Shown: in pieces, positions 10,401-20,063 of the stretch
Layout of the letters: each line of letters begins with the position of its first letter
Numbering within the stretch: the stretch's first letter is position 1
Notes under the pieces: model-generated
Told to the model about the DNA's origin: nothing
Seen by the model: the letters and a program-made list of their open reading frames with translations, nothing else
The model's database searches: none
Translations under genes and position numbers: made by a program
Assembly: GCF_001638985.1 (NCBI RefSeq)
Contig: NW_017265172.1
Coordinates: forward strand, 1 to 45,390
Length of the DNA: 45,390 nt
Direction of reading: 5' to 3'
DNA from: Phycomyces blakesleeanus NRRL 1555(-)
Lineage: Eukaryota > Mucoromycota > Mucoromycetes > Mucorales > Phycomycetaceae

Positions 10401-11744
10401 ACCAGCAGAGGAGCGGACTGCCATCCTTGACACCTTTGTCAAGTACTTCTCCCATTCTGGACAGGAGTGTCCCTTAACCCAGGGAGCCTTGCATGAGAAA
10501 CAGATGCCATCCTTCATCGCCTTCTTGAAGTCCCATGCCTTCTTGGGAGACTGAGAACCACGCTCGCAAGAGAAAGACCTTTTCTTTCCCTTGTGGGAAC
10601 CAGCAGAGAGAGAGGACGCACCATTGTGAGCAGCAAACGAACTCCAGGAGGACGCGGCAGTACCATTGGCAGGATTATGTAACAAAGCAGTGGAGTCACT
10701 TGTTGACACACTCACCAACGAGATGATGTCCTCAATCTTTGAGGGCATCTTGGTGCCATAGTTGGCTGACAAAGGAATGAGACAAGCTTCCTGGACTTCC
10801 GGACGCAGATTCCACCAGAAGCAGAGAACCAATTGAACACCATCGTCCAACGAGGCCTGGCGGCAGAACTTTTGGAACTTGGCACCAAAAGAACGAGCGG
10901 ATTCTCCTTTGCCTTGTTTCATGCACCAGACACGGCCCATGTTCAGGAACTTACAGAACGGCATGTCATAGTGATCCAGAAGAATACTTTCCGCCTTCTT
11001 CCAGTTGTAGGCCTTGCCTTTGAGCTTGTCCTCAAACCAAGAACGTTCTTCCTTGTTCAAACAAGTGGGCAACAGACGTTCCCAGCAGGAATCCAAGGAC
11101 AGAGAGTGTGCTTCCAGGACTGTGGTAAACTCCTGGCAGAAGTCATACACCGAATCGAACACATCGCGGTTGGCCTTCACCAGAGGACCCTCAGAACGAA
11201 GCTGGAGAAAAGGTAGGTTACTGGGAACCAGAGTGCTTCTCTTGTCATGAGGCTTAGACGCAGGAGCAGTGGAAGCCTTGAGGTCCTTGAGTATTTGCTC
11301 AGCCTCAGCAAACAGTACTTGTGCTTCCTTGGCACCCTTGGAAGCAGACTTGGCAGCAGTAGAGGTGGGATCCCTCTTGGAAACACCCAAGTAGTGGCCT
11401 AGAGCGGCATAGTAGTTGCCCTTCTTAGTGTTGAGGTCCTCCTCAGCAGAAGCCAGCAACATTTCCACGGTGGCCACAAGGTTGTTGTTAACTCTGACTC
11501 CAGAGTTACCCAAATAGATGCGAGGAGAATTGGCACCCTCATAACCAGAACGGCCAGCATCGGAACCAGAAGAACCTTCTTCAGAATCAAAGGCACCGTC
11601 CTCAGAACACAAGGGAGTCATCACGGTATCACCATCGTGGTCGGCAGAACCAGCAGCAGAAGGAGGAGGAATGACACCAGAGTTGACACGGGCGGTTTCT
11701 TCACCAGAAACGATAGTAGAGTTGACAGCGGATTGTTGAGACAT
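7425..11744 (-). CDS. Gag-Pol polyprotein of the Ty3/gypsy element, truncated by frameshift
   Basis: 1439 residues in one frame. The first 400 or so are Gag, Ser/Ala-rich at the N-terminus, with an unusual Cys/His knuckle near residue 415 (CFSCKAPWVKGHSC, spaced unlike classic CCHC). Protease shows LLDCGATFSS near 520, reverse transcriptase FFVDDIVCASK near 865, and RNase H SCDASLTGIGAVLY and LYTDHKALTY. Integrase has a zinc-binding H..H..CIQC region, then WGIDLAGPF, SDCGREF and HPRANGASER supplying the D, D and E residues. It ends at a stop at 7425 just where the C-terminal tail should continue in another frame. The gag third is clearly richer in G+C than pol. Confidence 0.95.
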   Translation of the reverse strand: MSQQSAVNSTIVSGEETARVNSGVIPPPSAAGSADHDGDTVMTPLCSEDGAFDSEEGSSGSDAGRSGYEGANSPRIYLGNSGVRVNNNLVATVEMLLASAEEDLNTKKGNYYAALGHYLGVSKRDPTSTAAKSASKGAKEAQVLFAEAEQILKDLKASTAPASKPHDKRSTLVPSNLPFLQLRSEGPLVKANRDVFDSVYDFCQEFTTVLEAHSLSLDSCWERLLPTCLNKEERSWFEDKLKGKAYNWKKAESILLDHYDMPFCKFLNMGRVWCMKQGKGESARSFGAKFQKFCRQASLDDGVQLVLCFWWNLRPEVQEACLIPLSANYGTKMPSKIEDIISLVSVSTSDSTALLHNPANGTAASSWSSFAAHNGASSLSAGSHKGKKRSFSCERGSQSPKKAWDFKKAMKDGICFSCKAPWVKGHSCPEWEKYLTKVSRMAVRSSAGRPARASTVVEGSPSLSWSEYQDNTSALAKMALDCKYNLKDMVIKRDFKNMSTNITFSILANNSIRTISLLDCGATFSSVDKNFCLKNGIAISYINHINKDLLNKNNVHKYFIRLADSNTQIKRIGTCVISVTCNSKTIQCEFEVMNLTNSHEYDFSIGTDYMSSLGIGIYGLPLSYDDADSSEERREANRRFNNKSDLLESIERENERKENNPAVGPKQFEDAMDYIQPFIKDNQDIPKGSFCTIPESVVCPDTPENATAFRSPYPIPYKMQGVVDEQVKEWLDNGIIERASANTQWNTPLTVVKKTNGKGEITGYRVCHDPRLINCLLKSIDRMPLPLIGELFEDLKGANIYSTLDLKSAFNSLRLNPKDTHKLSFTWRGVQYKPIGTVFGIKHVSSQFQRTMSIALEGLSFVRFFVDDIVCASKTFEEHKEHLKQVIERLTRVNLKLNPKKCHFFQKEIYLLGFHISPEGITMDRRKLVNVLEFPQPKTGKDIQSYCGLINYFRTLIPNVSSIMSPLDSLRNEKSITHLWTNKHQTAFNNLKKALLSDLVLSYPDMNSPFSISCDASLTGIGAVLYQVKDGKKKYISFVAKSLSQSERKYSATKRELLALVFALKRFHKYVYGSHFTLYTDHKALTYLHTQRVANLMMIAWMDTILQYDFKIVHLPGVSNVLPDALSRLSEETETLSNELGGDSMVRSIMRNSAVTMEPLPDILSGEYFTPPTENERNKLLVEEHLKGHFGVEAILHALKRKGIYWTSLKSQANDLIQSCIQCQRHNITRKGYNPLRPVTATLPGDSWGIDLAGPFTTSTRGNEYLLVMIDIASKFYVLRAIPDKRAATIALQVLDVISTWGPMRKLQSDCGREFVNSLMTCIKENVGFEHALISQYHPRANGASERAVQSAVNTIKKQIVGNVADWDQKVPSAQLFLNSKYNARTKSTPFSLMFGRNPNDFVDFSKEKDSATAEQIQKELQEKIKRMTEIVYLPCLNT

Positions 11745-11766
11745 TTCGAGAATTCAAAGTAAAAAA
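11745..11766 (-). promoter_or_regulatory. 22-nt leader and presumed primer-binding site
   Basis: TTTTTTACTTTGAATTCTCG lies between the 5' LTR and ATG. Any primer-binding site must be within it. I could not match it to a tRNA 3' end from memory and see no clear complement inside the LTR. Confidence 0.4.
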
Positions 11767-12309
11767 TGTGGTATTTCAGGTACGAAACAATAGAAAAATA
11801 AAATATTTGATAATAGAGACGTATAGAAATACTTTGAGACTGTATATAAGTTGTCTTTATTCATAAATAAAAAGTGTCCCTTTTTATAAGAAAACACAAT
11901 CTGCTCTTGTCATTACGTCTTAGTTTCTTAAGGCTTTCTTCCTTTACTATATTTGGTTATTAGAGTGTATTTACTGCTTAACTAGTGTCGGTGTTACAAT
12001 TATGACATCAAGTCATAAATCATACTTCTTTAGCTCTTAGCTATTCTTTTCTCTTTTATACTAGAGCTTTAGGACTTCCTACTAAATTAGCTCCATATCG
12101 ATCTGACACAGTTTACCTGGCAGTATGATATAATTATCTTAACAATCTTTAAGATATTATCTACAGTACTAACTGTAATAATTATTGGGCTGATTACTTA
12201 ATCGTTTATATATATTTTATACTGACAAGATGATAGCTACTATGCTATCCCAATATGAATATGTTCTTATATGTGATAAATCCAACATCCGAGTGTCTGG
12301 ATCACCACA
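11767..12309 (-). repeat. 5' LTR of the gypsy element, carries the promoter
   Basis: This is the upstream LTR for the minus-strand element. It ends 22 bp before the start codon at 11744, so the leader is unusually short. Confidence 0.96.
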
Positions 12310-12780
12310 GACCATCGAACACCATTTTTGACCTCCAGCCAATGCCTTTCTGAGGGGTTACTAGCACTTTCCCACTCCTCAGCATGCAACCTGTTCTCTA
12401 TACCATCACGAAGCACCCACCGAGAGAAGTCAAACCCACAAAAGTCAACATTGACACCGTTTTCCAAGCAAGGGAAATGTCTGTTGCACTTGTAACATGC
12501 ACATGTACTGTTGTGCGAGGTGAACCCACTTGTCTTTCTTGCTGCCAGGATGTCACAGGCCACCATCATCAATGTGGCACGGATGTGGACACCACTAGGA
12601 CACTCAAAAGTTGGGATTGCCAGTCCCTCATACAATCTTATCAGATCATCTACCATAGGCTGGAGATAATGGTTTATCTCTTTGGATTTGGGTTCCTTCA
12701 GGCCAGGCATCAATCCTACGAGAAGTGTGTTCTCTGGCTTGTATCTTTCATTGCGAGGCAGATTGTTTACTACCAGGTAT
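12310..12780 (-). pseudogene. tnp2 transposase of element A, middle part
   Basis: This segment sits between the gypsy insertion (right duplication GACCA at 12310-12314) and element B (left duplication TAT at 12778-12780). It encodes LVGLMPGLKEPKSKEINHYL, the Cys-rich CACYKCNRHFP motif typical of tnp2 proteins, and the HAEEWESASN region, with no internal stop. Upstream it joins exactly to 20064, where GAIY is followed by LVVNNLP. Downstream it joins to 6187, where KNGVRW is followed by SQLHRL. Confidence 0.9.
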
Positions 12781-12807
12781 CACTGGAAAAATAGGGTAAT
12801 TTCATCT
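12781..12807 (+). repeat. Left terminal inverted repeat of element B
   Basis: CACTGGAAAAATAGGGTAAT followed by TTCATCT, an exact inverted match to 20037-20063. The first five bases, CACTG, are the CACTA-superfamily signature. Confidence 0.95.
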
Positions 12808-13569
12808 GGATCAAATGTACTAAAAATGTAGATGATTGAGCCAATAACATCACAATTTTTGTGATATATCATTTTGAGCAATGATACGATATCATCTATG
12901 GTGCTGATGTGTATCATCATAACAATGGGTACACAAAAACCCAATGTAGAACGATTGTCAGTCCGCAAACTATGGAAACTGAATAAATATTGTAGTTACG
13001 CTTTACTCCTACTGAGTCTACCTCTTTATGTGTTATATTTTGAGGTCTATAAAGAGCTAGCGTCCCATATTATTATTTTTACTGGGGTTTTTTATTGGCG
13101 GCAGAAATGCTTTAAAAACTATCAAAGAAATGATTGTAGGTTTTTTACAATATAAAGAAATGATGATAGTTTGTTTTTTATACACACAAAAGCAATAAAA
13201 CTACGTTTTTTTACAATGGAAAAGAGAAACAAAGCATGGGTAGATTTTTATAAACAAGCCTCTTTGGTTTGTTTATTTATTTTATTTTTATTTATTTTTT
13301 TGAAAAAAGATTGGGTTATACATTTTTTGTTCAATTATGTTTTATTTGATAGGAAAATCTTTTCTAAATAAAAATCTTAATTTTGCAACAGTTTTGATAT
13401 TATAGCTATTATAATCGTTAATACTTCTTGCTCGCTATATATAATTTAAAGCCTTCTGGAAGTAGACATGGAATACATACTTTAATAGCAGAAATGCTAT
13501 TAAAAAATGATTAATAGAAAAGAAGAATTAGTAAATGATTTAAATTGAAATTTCTTCATAAATACTTAC

Positions 13570-13930
13570 AAGATGAAGAAGACTTGACATAAAATTGATA
13601 TAAATATGTTTTTCAGAATTATCAAGACAATACCAGTAGTCTTTGAATAGAGATACATTCTAAAAATAAATAATTATTAATGTTGTGCGTAGTAAAGACG
13701 TATTTATTAAATATATTGTAGTTAACTTACTAAATATTACTGTTTATACGTCTTCATGCATAATATCAGACATAACTAACAAATCGTAATAAAAATAAAT
13801 ATATATTTATGAGTAAGACAAAAGAATAATCTGACTTTTTTTTAAGAAAAAAACTTACCATCATATTCGATTAAGAGATGATGAGACTTAATGGAAATGA
13901 GTAGCAATAACTAGATAAACAATATGATAA
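13570..13930 (-). CDS. Third gene of element B, exon fragments, function unknown
   Basis: Three possible exons join in frame on the minus strand: up to about 13930 down to 13859 (KSHHLLIEYD), 13750-13775 (VMSDIMHED) and 13570-13659 (LFKDYWYCLDNSEKHIYINF), with GTAAGT or GTATAA donors and TTAG acceptors. A further exon may lie near 13440-13500. It occupies the same place and strand relative to the partner gene as the third genes of A and C, but I cannot show sequence similarity to them. The 5' part may be cut by the LTR-like repeat that starts at 13935. No domain is recognised. Confidence 0.4.
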
Positions 13931-13934
13931 GTTT

Positions 13935-14440
13935 TGTGATGGTTGAAGTTGAAGAAGTTTTTAAGAGGAAGAATTGAAGATTTGAGATTAGAAACAAAGA
14001 TTCGTGAGAACTTGTATAGGTTTTGTTTATTGAGAAAAGATTTTGTATCAAAGTTTGACCAGGTTCCTAAACTGAACTACTACTGCTATTTATATTATTT
14101 TGGATTGGAAAATTATATGACTGGGATCAGGTAATCGATCCTATCTGAGCCTTAATCAGAGCAACGTGATCTTGAGATAATTAATGTATGATTAATTATA
14201 TAAATGTGTGTAGTCCTAATGAAGTATTAACATCGAAAGTAAATGTGTTTATGAGTTATAATTATGCTTATAATAATCCACTGATGTATTCCATATTATG
14301 GTGATATCATCATATGAAATATAATCACTATCATGCATGCTAAACCTGTGTGTTAAATAATAAAGTAATTGGTAAGCACCTTTGACTGGAATAGCTGAGG
14401 CCTTATATTATTTCCTTCAGACTTATTCTCAATTACAGCA
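13935..14440 (+). repeat. LTR-like dispersed repeat, copy 1
   Basis: About 506 bp, starting TGTGATGGTTGAAG and ending near ATTACAGCA. It matches 39686-40196 along its whole length at roughly 85 percent by eye. TG..CA ends and the absence of an ORF suggest a solo LTR, but I see no clear 5-bp duplication here. The 14441-14960 stretch that follows holds no supported gene. Confidence 0.65.
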
Positions 14441-14967
14441 GTAGTCAATACTCATTTACAACAATGAGTAACAGAGATCTGTAAGAGAATGATATCTTAT
14501 CTTGATATATCAGACAGAATATAGCCAAACAAAGAGACACATATTTGGTATTGAGCTATAAAATAAAGAAAAAATTGTAAGTGAAATTGTAAAAACATAA
14601 GCAAAAGAGAAACAAAGAAAATATCAATAATAAATGTCATTAAAAGAAAAAAAAGAAAAAAAAAAGACTTGTCTTAAAATCCAGTTTGACCCTGATAAAA
14701 TGCGGGGTGTAAAAAGTAATACTCCAAAAGAATATGACCACCATCATCTTGAAATACTACTTTGCGCCTCATTGAGTTAGAAAAGAAGTTGTCTAAATGT
14801 GGATCAAGCAGTTGGAAGATATGCTTAAATATCAAATGAAAGGTAGAGAGTTAATCTGCACCGCTTATCCTCTTTACTAGTATGTGAATTTTAAATATGA
14901 TATAACGAGTGTAGTGAATTGTATAATATTAGTTGAAAATTATTAATATTTATTTTATTAACAGAAA

Positions 14968-16241
14968 ATGACAAAGTGTATTCCTACTGCTCCCCGCCGA
15001 CCCAACCTACGCATTAATGCTGTTCTTAATAGCACAAATGCAGGTGTTGTTGTTCCAATTGATACACCAACTCCAGAAGTAGCAGTTGACATAGCCTCTG
15101 AAGTTCAAGTCGCTGTGACCCCAATGGATCACGTCCTTACCTTGTTGGCAGCCAACAATGTGTTGATGCAATCCTTGCAACAAAATGCAAAAGGAGTGAC
15201 TGATGCAATAACTCATTTGAAGAATGGTCTGGATTTGTCCAACAAGACAAATGAATTTTTGAAGAACTCGGTCCTTCAGCTCATGACTGAAAATGCCGAA
15301 ATAAAAAAAGGCAATGACCAGCCAAAATTCCGTGATGCCTTCTGCTGTACCAGCAGATTCTTCTTCTTCCATGGATGATGATCTTGACCTTGGAGCGAAA
15401 CATCATCCCTTGATTTCTGTAAGTAAATTGATAATAATAACATTACTGATTAATATATCTAATACTGTTTTTATAGCAACTTATCAATAGTTACATCAAG
15501 AAACCGAACTTTGTTAGCACAGACCCGCTCAAAGTTGCTGAGAATAATAATAGATCAGCATGGTCAATGACTGGCATGTATGGCAATAAGTACAACAAGA
15601 CACTTGCACTGGCTCTCTTCAAGTACCTGAGACCTCAAAGATGTTGCACAAATGTGTCAAAGAGTATCATTATAAATATAATAAAGAATCACTACCAAAA
15701 TCAAGTGCGAGTCTTCCGGACCTCAGCAGAGAAGATTATGGCTAGAAATAAAGCTGGAAGAAGACACAACAGAAAGAAGACTGTAAGTTTTAAAATAAAG
15801 TTAATTTACTATTGATTTAATGTTTTAATACAATATTCTTTGGTAGCTTCTTGACCATTGTATTATCACGTACCAGACATACACAGAGGCTATTCATGAG
15901 GGCATGAATCGATATGATTGCAGAAATATTCTTTCTATTGAGATGATGTCTGAAGGCAAGTCAGATGGAGATAACAAAGTGTGGGCATATCGTCCCAGCT
16001 GGAGAACTGATGAGGTAATGTTAAACATCTATTTATGTTTTAAAGAAAATAATAATACTTTATTAATACTTTTTATTCTTTAAACCAGCTCCAGACGTTT
16101 ATTAGTATTATTGATGAACTTACTGTTATCCATTTGAAGAAAAATTCAGAAAGCTTGAAAAAGCGCATCCCTTATGAGAAAGAAGTGAGCATTCCCGAGA
16201 ATTTGGCAGTCACTTTACCAGATTGGTGCTTTTCAAAATAA
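14968..16241 (+). pseudogene. Partner gene of element B (TNPA-like by position)
   Basis: Exons 14968-15418, 15477-15782, 15847-16014 and 16089-16241 have consensus GTAAGT/GTAATG donors and AG acceptors. Exons 2 to 4 are phase 0, as in element A. Exon 1 starts after an AG at MTKCIPTAPRRPN, then has a probable coiled coil (LLAANNVLMQSLQQNA). One extra A in the run near 15301 shifts the frame; without it exon 1 continues into an acidic MDDDLDLGAKHH end. Exon 2 is basic (ARNKAGRRHNRKK). Exon 3 has LLDHCIITY, MMSEGKSD and PSWRTDE. Exon 4 ends LPDWCFSK. About 358 residues when the run is disregarded. It converges on tnp2, 208 bp apart. Function is unknown; a DNA-binding helper is inference. Confidence 0.8.
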
Positions 16242-16449
16242 ATCATTTTTTTCTTGCCAACTATTTTAGAGTTTTTTTTTCTACTTGTTTATGTTTACAG
16301 ATTAGCATGATGTATACAGATGTGTGTATAGCATGCCAAGTACAAACAAAAATTTATAGAAATAATAAAAAATAAACGTGCAGCTATATATATTAGTCTG
16401 TATTAATTAATATTTCTTTTTTATATGTGTTTTATTTTTGTATTTGAAT

Positions 16450-19400
16450 CTAAATATATATTTTTCGTGGCAAAGGAACTATACACATCTGAACTTCGCC
16501 TTCTAGACCAAGGTGCTCGCCTACTGCGACTGGATAGCAGATTCTATGCACTGGGAGAATGCTGTTCATGCTGTCATCTTCGAACCTCACCTCATTCACC
16601 TCAACTCCTTCTCCTGCTCTGGGCTGAAGTAAAACTTCCTTGTACCATCGTATATATGCAAATACATGCTAGCTTGCATGACCAGCAAACGAGTTTACAG
16701 CAGTATTGACAAAGAGGTACTGAATTTGGTCTGCGTACAACTTGGTACTTCTACCATCACTTGTCTCAAACAAGGCTTGCATGAACGACCTGCACTAATT
16801 CTTCGTTTTGCTCTTGTAGATTTGCCCAAGAAGATCGATTGATTCAAACTTCTGTATCCGATTGTTAACAAAATTATCGGAATGACCAGCCTGACGATAA
16901 TGAACAAGAGTTTGATCATCGTATGTCTCACAATAGTATTCCAACAAATGCTCATACTTAGATTCATCCATAGAAATCTCCCCCTTTAGAGCTAAAGGAA
17001 GTGTGGAAGGGGGCAAAGGCTCGTTTCCCTTGATGATATCAAAGTTGATCTCAGGAGAATCAAGAAAAGCATTGATATCGAATTGGATTGAGGTGGCAGT
17101 GGAAGTGGAAGTGGCTATGGAATTGGCAGTGGATGCAGTGAGCTCAAGGATAATCGCCAAATGCTCAGGTCGAATTATTGGCAAAGTTTGGTGAATAAGA
17201 TCTCCCTGGTATGCTTCTTCAAGATACTTCTTCATATATGTTCCCTCAAACCCATCTTTTCTATTTGTTGCATAGTTTTTCAAGATACCATTACATCTTT
17301 CGAAACTAAAAAGCCAATAGCCATAAACTGGGCAAAAGTTCAGTACAGTCTCTTGCAGATGAAGATGGAGATGCATGTTTGGCAAAAGGAACGGAGCTTT
17401 ATACAACTTCTCGCACTCTCTGCAGAAAGCCTCCAAAGATTGATGGGCTTCATCAAGGTGAGCCATGGATATGCTTGGCATTGAGAGGTACTGGCATGCA
17501 TTGACAAACGTTGTCCAGTTACCGAGATGAGCTTCAGGTAGACAACCACGCAGGAGAACAGGAGAGTACACCAAGCACCAAGACTTCCACTTGTCGGCCT
17601 TCATGAATGGGAAGTCATGCCCGATCTTTGTCCCTAATGGCGTGCAGTCCTCTGGCAGTACAAGCTTGTCAGCATCCAACTGCATTTTGGCCAAGTGTGC
17701 ATCTGTGATGAGACCTGAAGATCTCCATTTCTCCATTATCCTCTTTGCTGTTCCGAGGTACATATTGTGCATTGGATTGATGACAGTGCACTCCACAAGG
17801 TTAAAGTAAACCAGGTCATGCAATTCTGATCATCAGACACCATTTTCCCTCTCTAATCTCTTTCTCTGTGCATCACTGCTGGCCATTCTCCACAACTTGG
17901 GATCACGGCGGTTTTTGGCATCAGTGCGAGGCACCCACTCAGAAAACATGAACTCAGAGTAGTCCACAGCATTAGAGTCTGGAAGGCGAGGGAACTGTCA
18001 GTTGCACTTATTGCATGCACATGTGCTTGAATGAGAGGTGAACCCACAAGTCTTACGGGCAGCAGGAATGTTGCAGGCAACAAGAAGAAGGGCAGCATGG
18101 ACAAGATCACCAGATGGGCACTGTATGGTAGGCATCACCACACTGCAATACAACTGGTTGAGTTCCGCGACAAGGGGACGGAGGTAGTGATTGATCTCAC
18201 TTGTCTTTGCTTCCTTGGGTCCTGGCATGAGACCAACGAGAACAACATTCTCCTTCTTGTACCATTCCAATCTTGGCAAGTTGTTGATGCAAAGGTATAT
18301 CGCACCACAGGAGTAAGTGACCCCATCGAAAGGTTGAAACCAATTGATGTTCATGGTAAGCATTATGGAGTGCTCATGATTCGCAAACAGTAAACCATTG
18401 CTATCTTTCAGACTGTTCCACTTCGTACCGTCGTAAATATCAAACATCATGCCTGGAACTTGCACTCTGATTCTCCAATGGTTGATGGTGTCTTTGAATC
18501 TAGGGCAGCAAAAAAGGATACACAATGTTTTGATTATGGAGCTATACATGTAGATCTTTTTGGGGATAGTCAAGGCTCTTGATGTTGCAAAGAAAAGAGC
18601 GTTTCCACATTCTCTACCAGAGAGTCTCTCGAAATTACAGCACTCTGGAACAACATCGGACTCTTTGTATACTTTGTTACAATTGCCACATGCAACAAAC
18701 CACTGGACACCTCAAGTCATGTTGCTGAGACCGGTCATAGAGTTGACATCGTTTATACTGAGGGGAAGACAGAAAGACTGTCCAAAGTGTGCCAATACTT
18801 TGTTAAGAAACTTTAACAGAACAGCACCACCAGAATTGACAACATATTTGGATATGAAGAAGGCAGCAAAAGAAGCAATGAAAGCATGAGTAGGATCGAC
18901 TGGCATATTGGATGAAGAAAAGTGCTCTATTTGAAAAAAAAATCAATACTTGTTGACTTTATTGATTTATATGTGCTTTTTGTACTAACCTCTAACATCA
19001 TCAGATTCACCGTCAGAAATATCCAAAATGGTTGCTTCAATGACACCCTCATCTTCACTTTCAGAATCAAACAAGGAATCAATGTCAAAAAGAGGTAAGT
19101 CTTCGGCTGTTTTGTTAGGTAAAAAAGAATCAAATTATTAGATATTATAAATGATTATAAAACTTTAATAAAAATACTATGCATACCTTCAACTTGATCT
19201 TTGGCATCAACTTTGTCTTCAAAGTCAATCTCCATGTCATTGTCATTTGACATTACTTCTACAACTGAGGCTATATTATATGAAAATAAATATTTAATTA
19301 AAATTGTTTCAATAATAATTTTCTTAAATTTGAACTTACAAGAATATCCTGACTGATATTGTCTCACGATATCCTGTTGTGCATGTCTTCTGAGTGTTTG

Positions 19401-19481
19401 GGTAGACACCAAAACAAATCCCATGCTATTGGAAGAGCATTTAGAGCACTTGCATTCTGAATTGTTGTTGTTGTTTGACAT
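16450..19481 (-). pseudogene. tnp2 transposase of element B, four exons, several stops
   Basis: Exons 19340-19481 (ATG at 19481), 19187-19270, 18990-19106 and 16450-18926 sum to 2820 nt, 940 codons with no net frameshift. Exon 1 has the CKCSKC..LRRH motif, exons 2 and 3 are acidic, and exon 4 is the tnp2 body: INNLPRLEWYKKENVVLVGL, the CACNKCN motif, VINPMHNMYLGTAKRIMEKW, MKADKWKSWCLVYSPVLL, NMHLHLHLQET and VYGYWLFSFERCNG. Nonsense codons lie near 18713, 17998, two together near 17830, at 16795 and near 16672. Where relatives show the residue (Arg at CNR, Arg-Trp at GVRW, Gln at QHVFA) the change is CGA, TGG or CAG to stop. The copy is inactive, but it is the best-preserved complete gene model of the family here. 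Confidence 0.92.
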
Positions 19482-20036
19482 ATTGTGTGTGTATGTTTTA
19501 TTTTTTAAGTCTTTAGAATTGACAAGAATGGGAAATTGTTCAGGAACACAATTTAATATATATCTTTCCAAATTACACCAGCTTCCAAAATGACATAGTT
19601 TATTCTGGTTGTTAAAATGGGCAGTTCTCTAAACAGTAATTGATTGCCTCATTCTAAAATACAATAATACACACTTTTGTTAAAACATGTCGTCATGTAC
19701 ATTTTATTAGCTGTAGAGCATATACAACAAAAATATTTGTAGTAATATCACAACCATTAACCTCATCATACTTATAAATAAATATTACAACAATAAAAAG
19801 CTTTATTATCTCACTCAAAAGATATCATTTGGTTTAAGTTCCCTACAACTATTGACTCTGCGACATGGCTACAAGTCCCAAAAAGAAATCTTGCAGACAT
19901 TTTTTACAAAAAAGAGTAAACTCGTTTTTTTATCCAATAAAACAGACCAAGCATTATCATTGCCGTCAAAAACAAAAAAGACAAAAGTGATGGAAATTTA
20001 AGCTACCACTTCACAAATAATAGTACCCTACGCCAT

Positions 20037-20063
20037 AGATGAAATTACCCTATTTTTCCAGTG
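20037..20063 (-). repeat. Right terminal inverted repeat of element B
   Basis: Inverted copy of 12781-12807. The next bases, TAT at 20064-20066, repeat the left flank. Confidence 0.95.

Larger units (their letters stand above)
6188..12309 (-). mobile_element. Ty3/gypsy chromovirus-type LTR retrotransposon, near-complete
   Basis: The element is 6122 bp, with 541- and 543-bp LTRs starting TG and ending CA, and a perfect 5-bp target duplication GACCA at 6183-6187 and 12310-12314. It reads on the minus strand as gag, protease, reverse transcriptase, RNase H, integrase and chromodomain. The LTRs differ by five transitions and one 2-bp indel (about 99 percent identical), so the insertion is young. 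It landed inside the tnp2 exon of element A. A one-base frameshift near 7430-7450 separates the chromodomain tail from the rest. Confidence 0.97.
12781..20063 (-). mobile_element. CACTA-like (tnp2) element B, complete ends, nested in element A
   Basis: 7283 bp with 27-bp terminal inverted repeats identical through CACTGGAAAAATAGGGTAAT and TTCATCT. The 3-bp duplication is TAT (12778-12780 and 20064-20066), as usual for CACTA elements. Excising it with one TAT restores the coding frame of the element A transposase. It carries a third gene (-), a partner gene (+) and tnp2 (-), plus an LTR-like repeat at 13935-14440. The flanks 12808-13440 and 19482-20036 show no gene. They share loosely similar GGCGGCA/GACGGCA and ATGCTT words, perhaps degenerate subterminal sites. 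Confidence 0.93.

Noticed and set aside
12874..13371. Two plus-strand frames of 93 and 66 codons near the left end of element B
   Set aside because: Aromatic and Ile/Leu-rich by base composition, no conserved counterpart in A; treated as subterminal non-coding DNA.
15295..15320. Possible programmed frameshift at the A-run in the element B partner gene
   Set aside because: The shift needed is +1, not the -1 typical of A-runs, and the homologue in element A reads through without one. An extra A is simpler.
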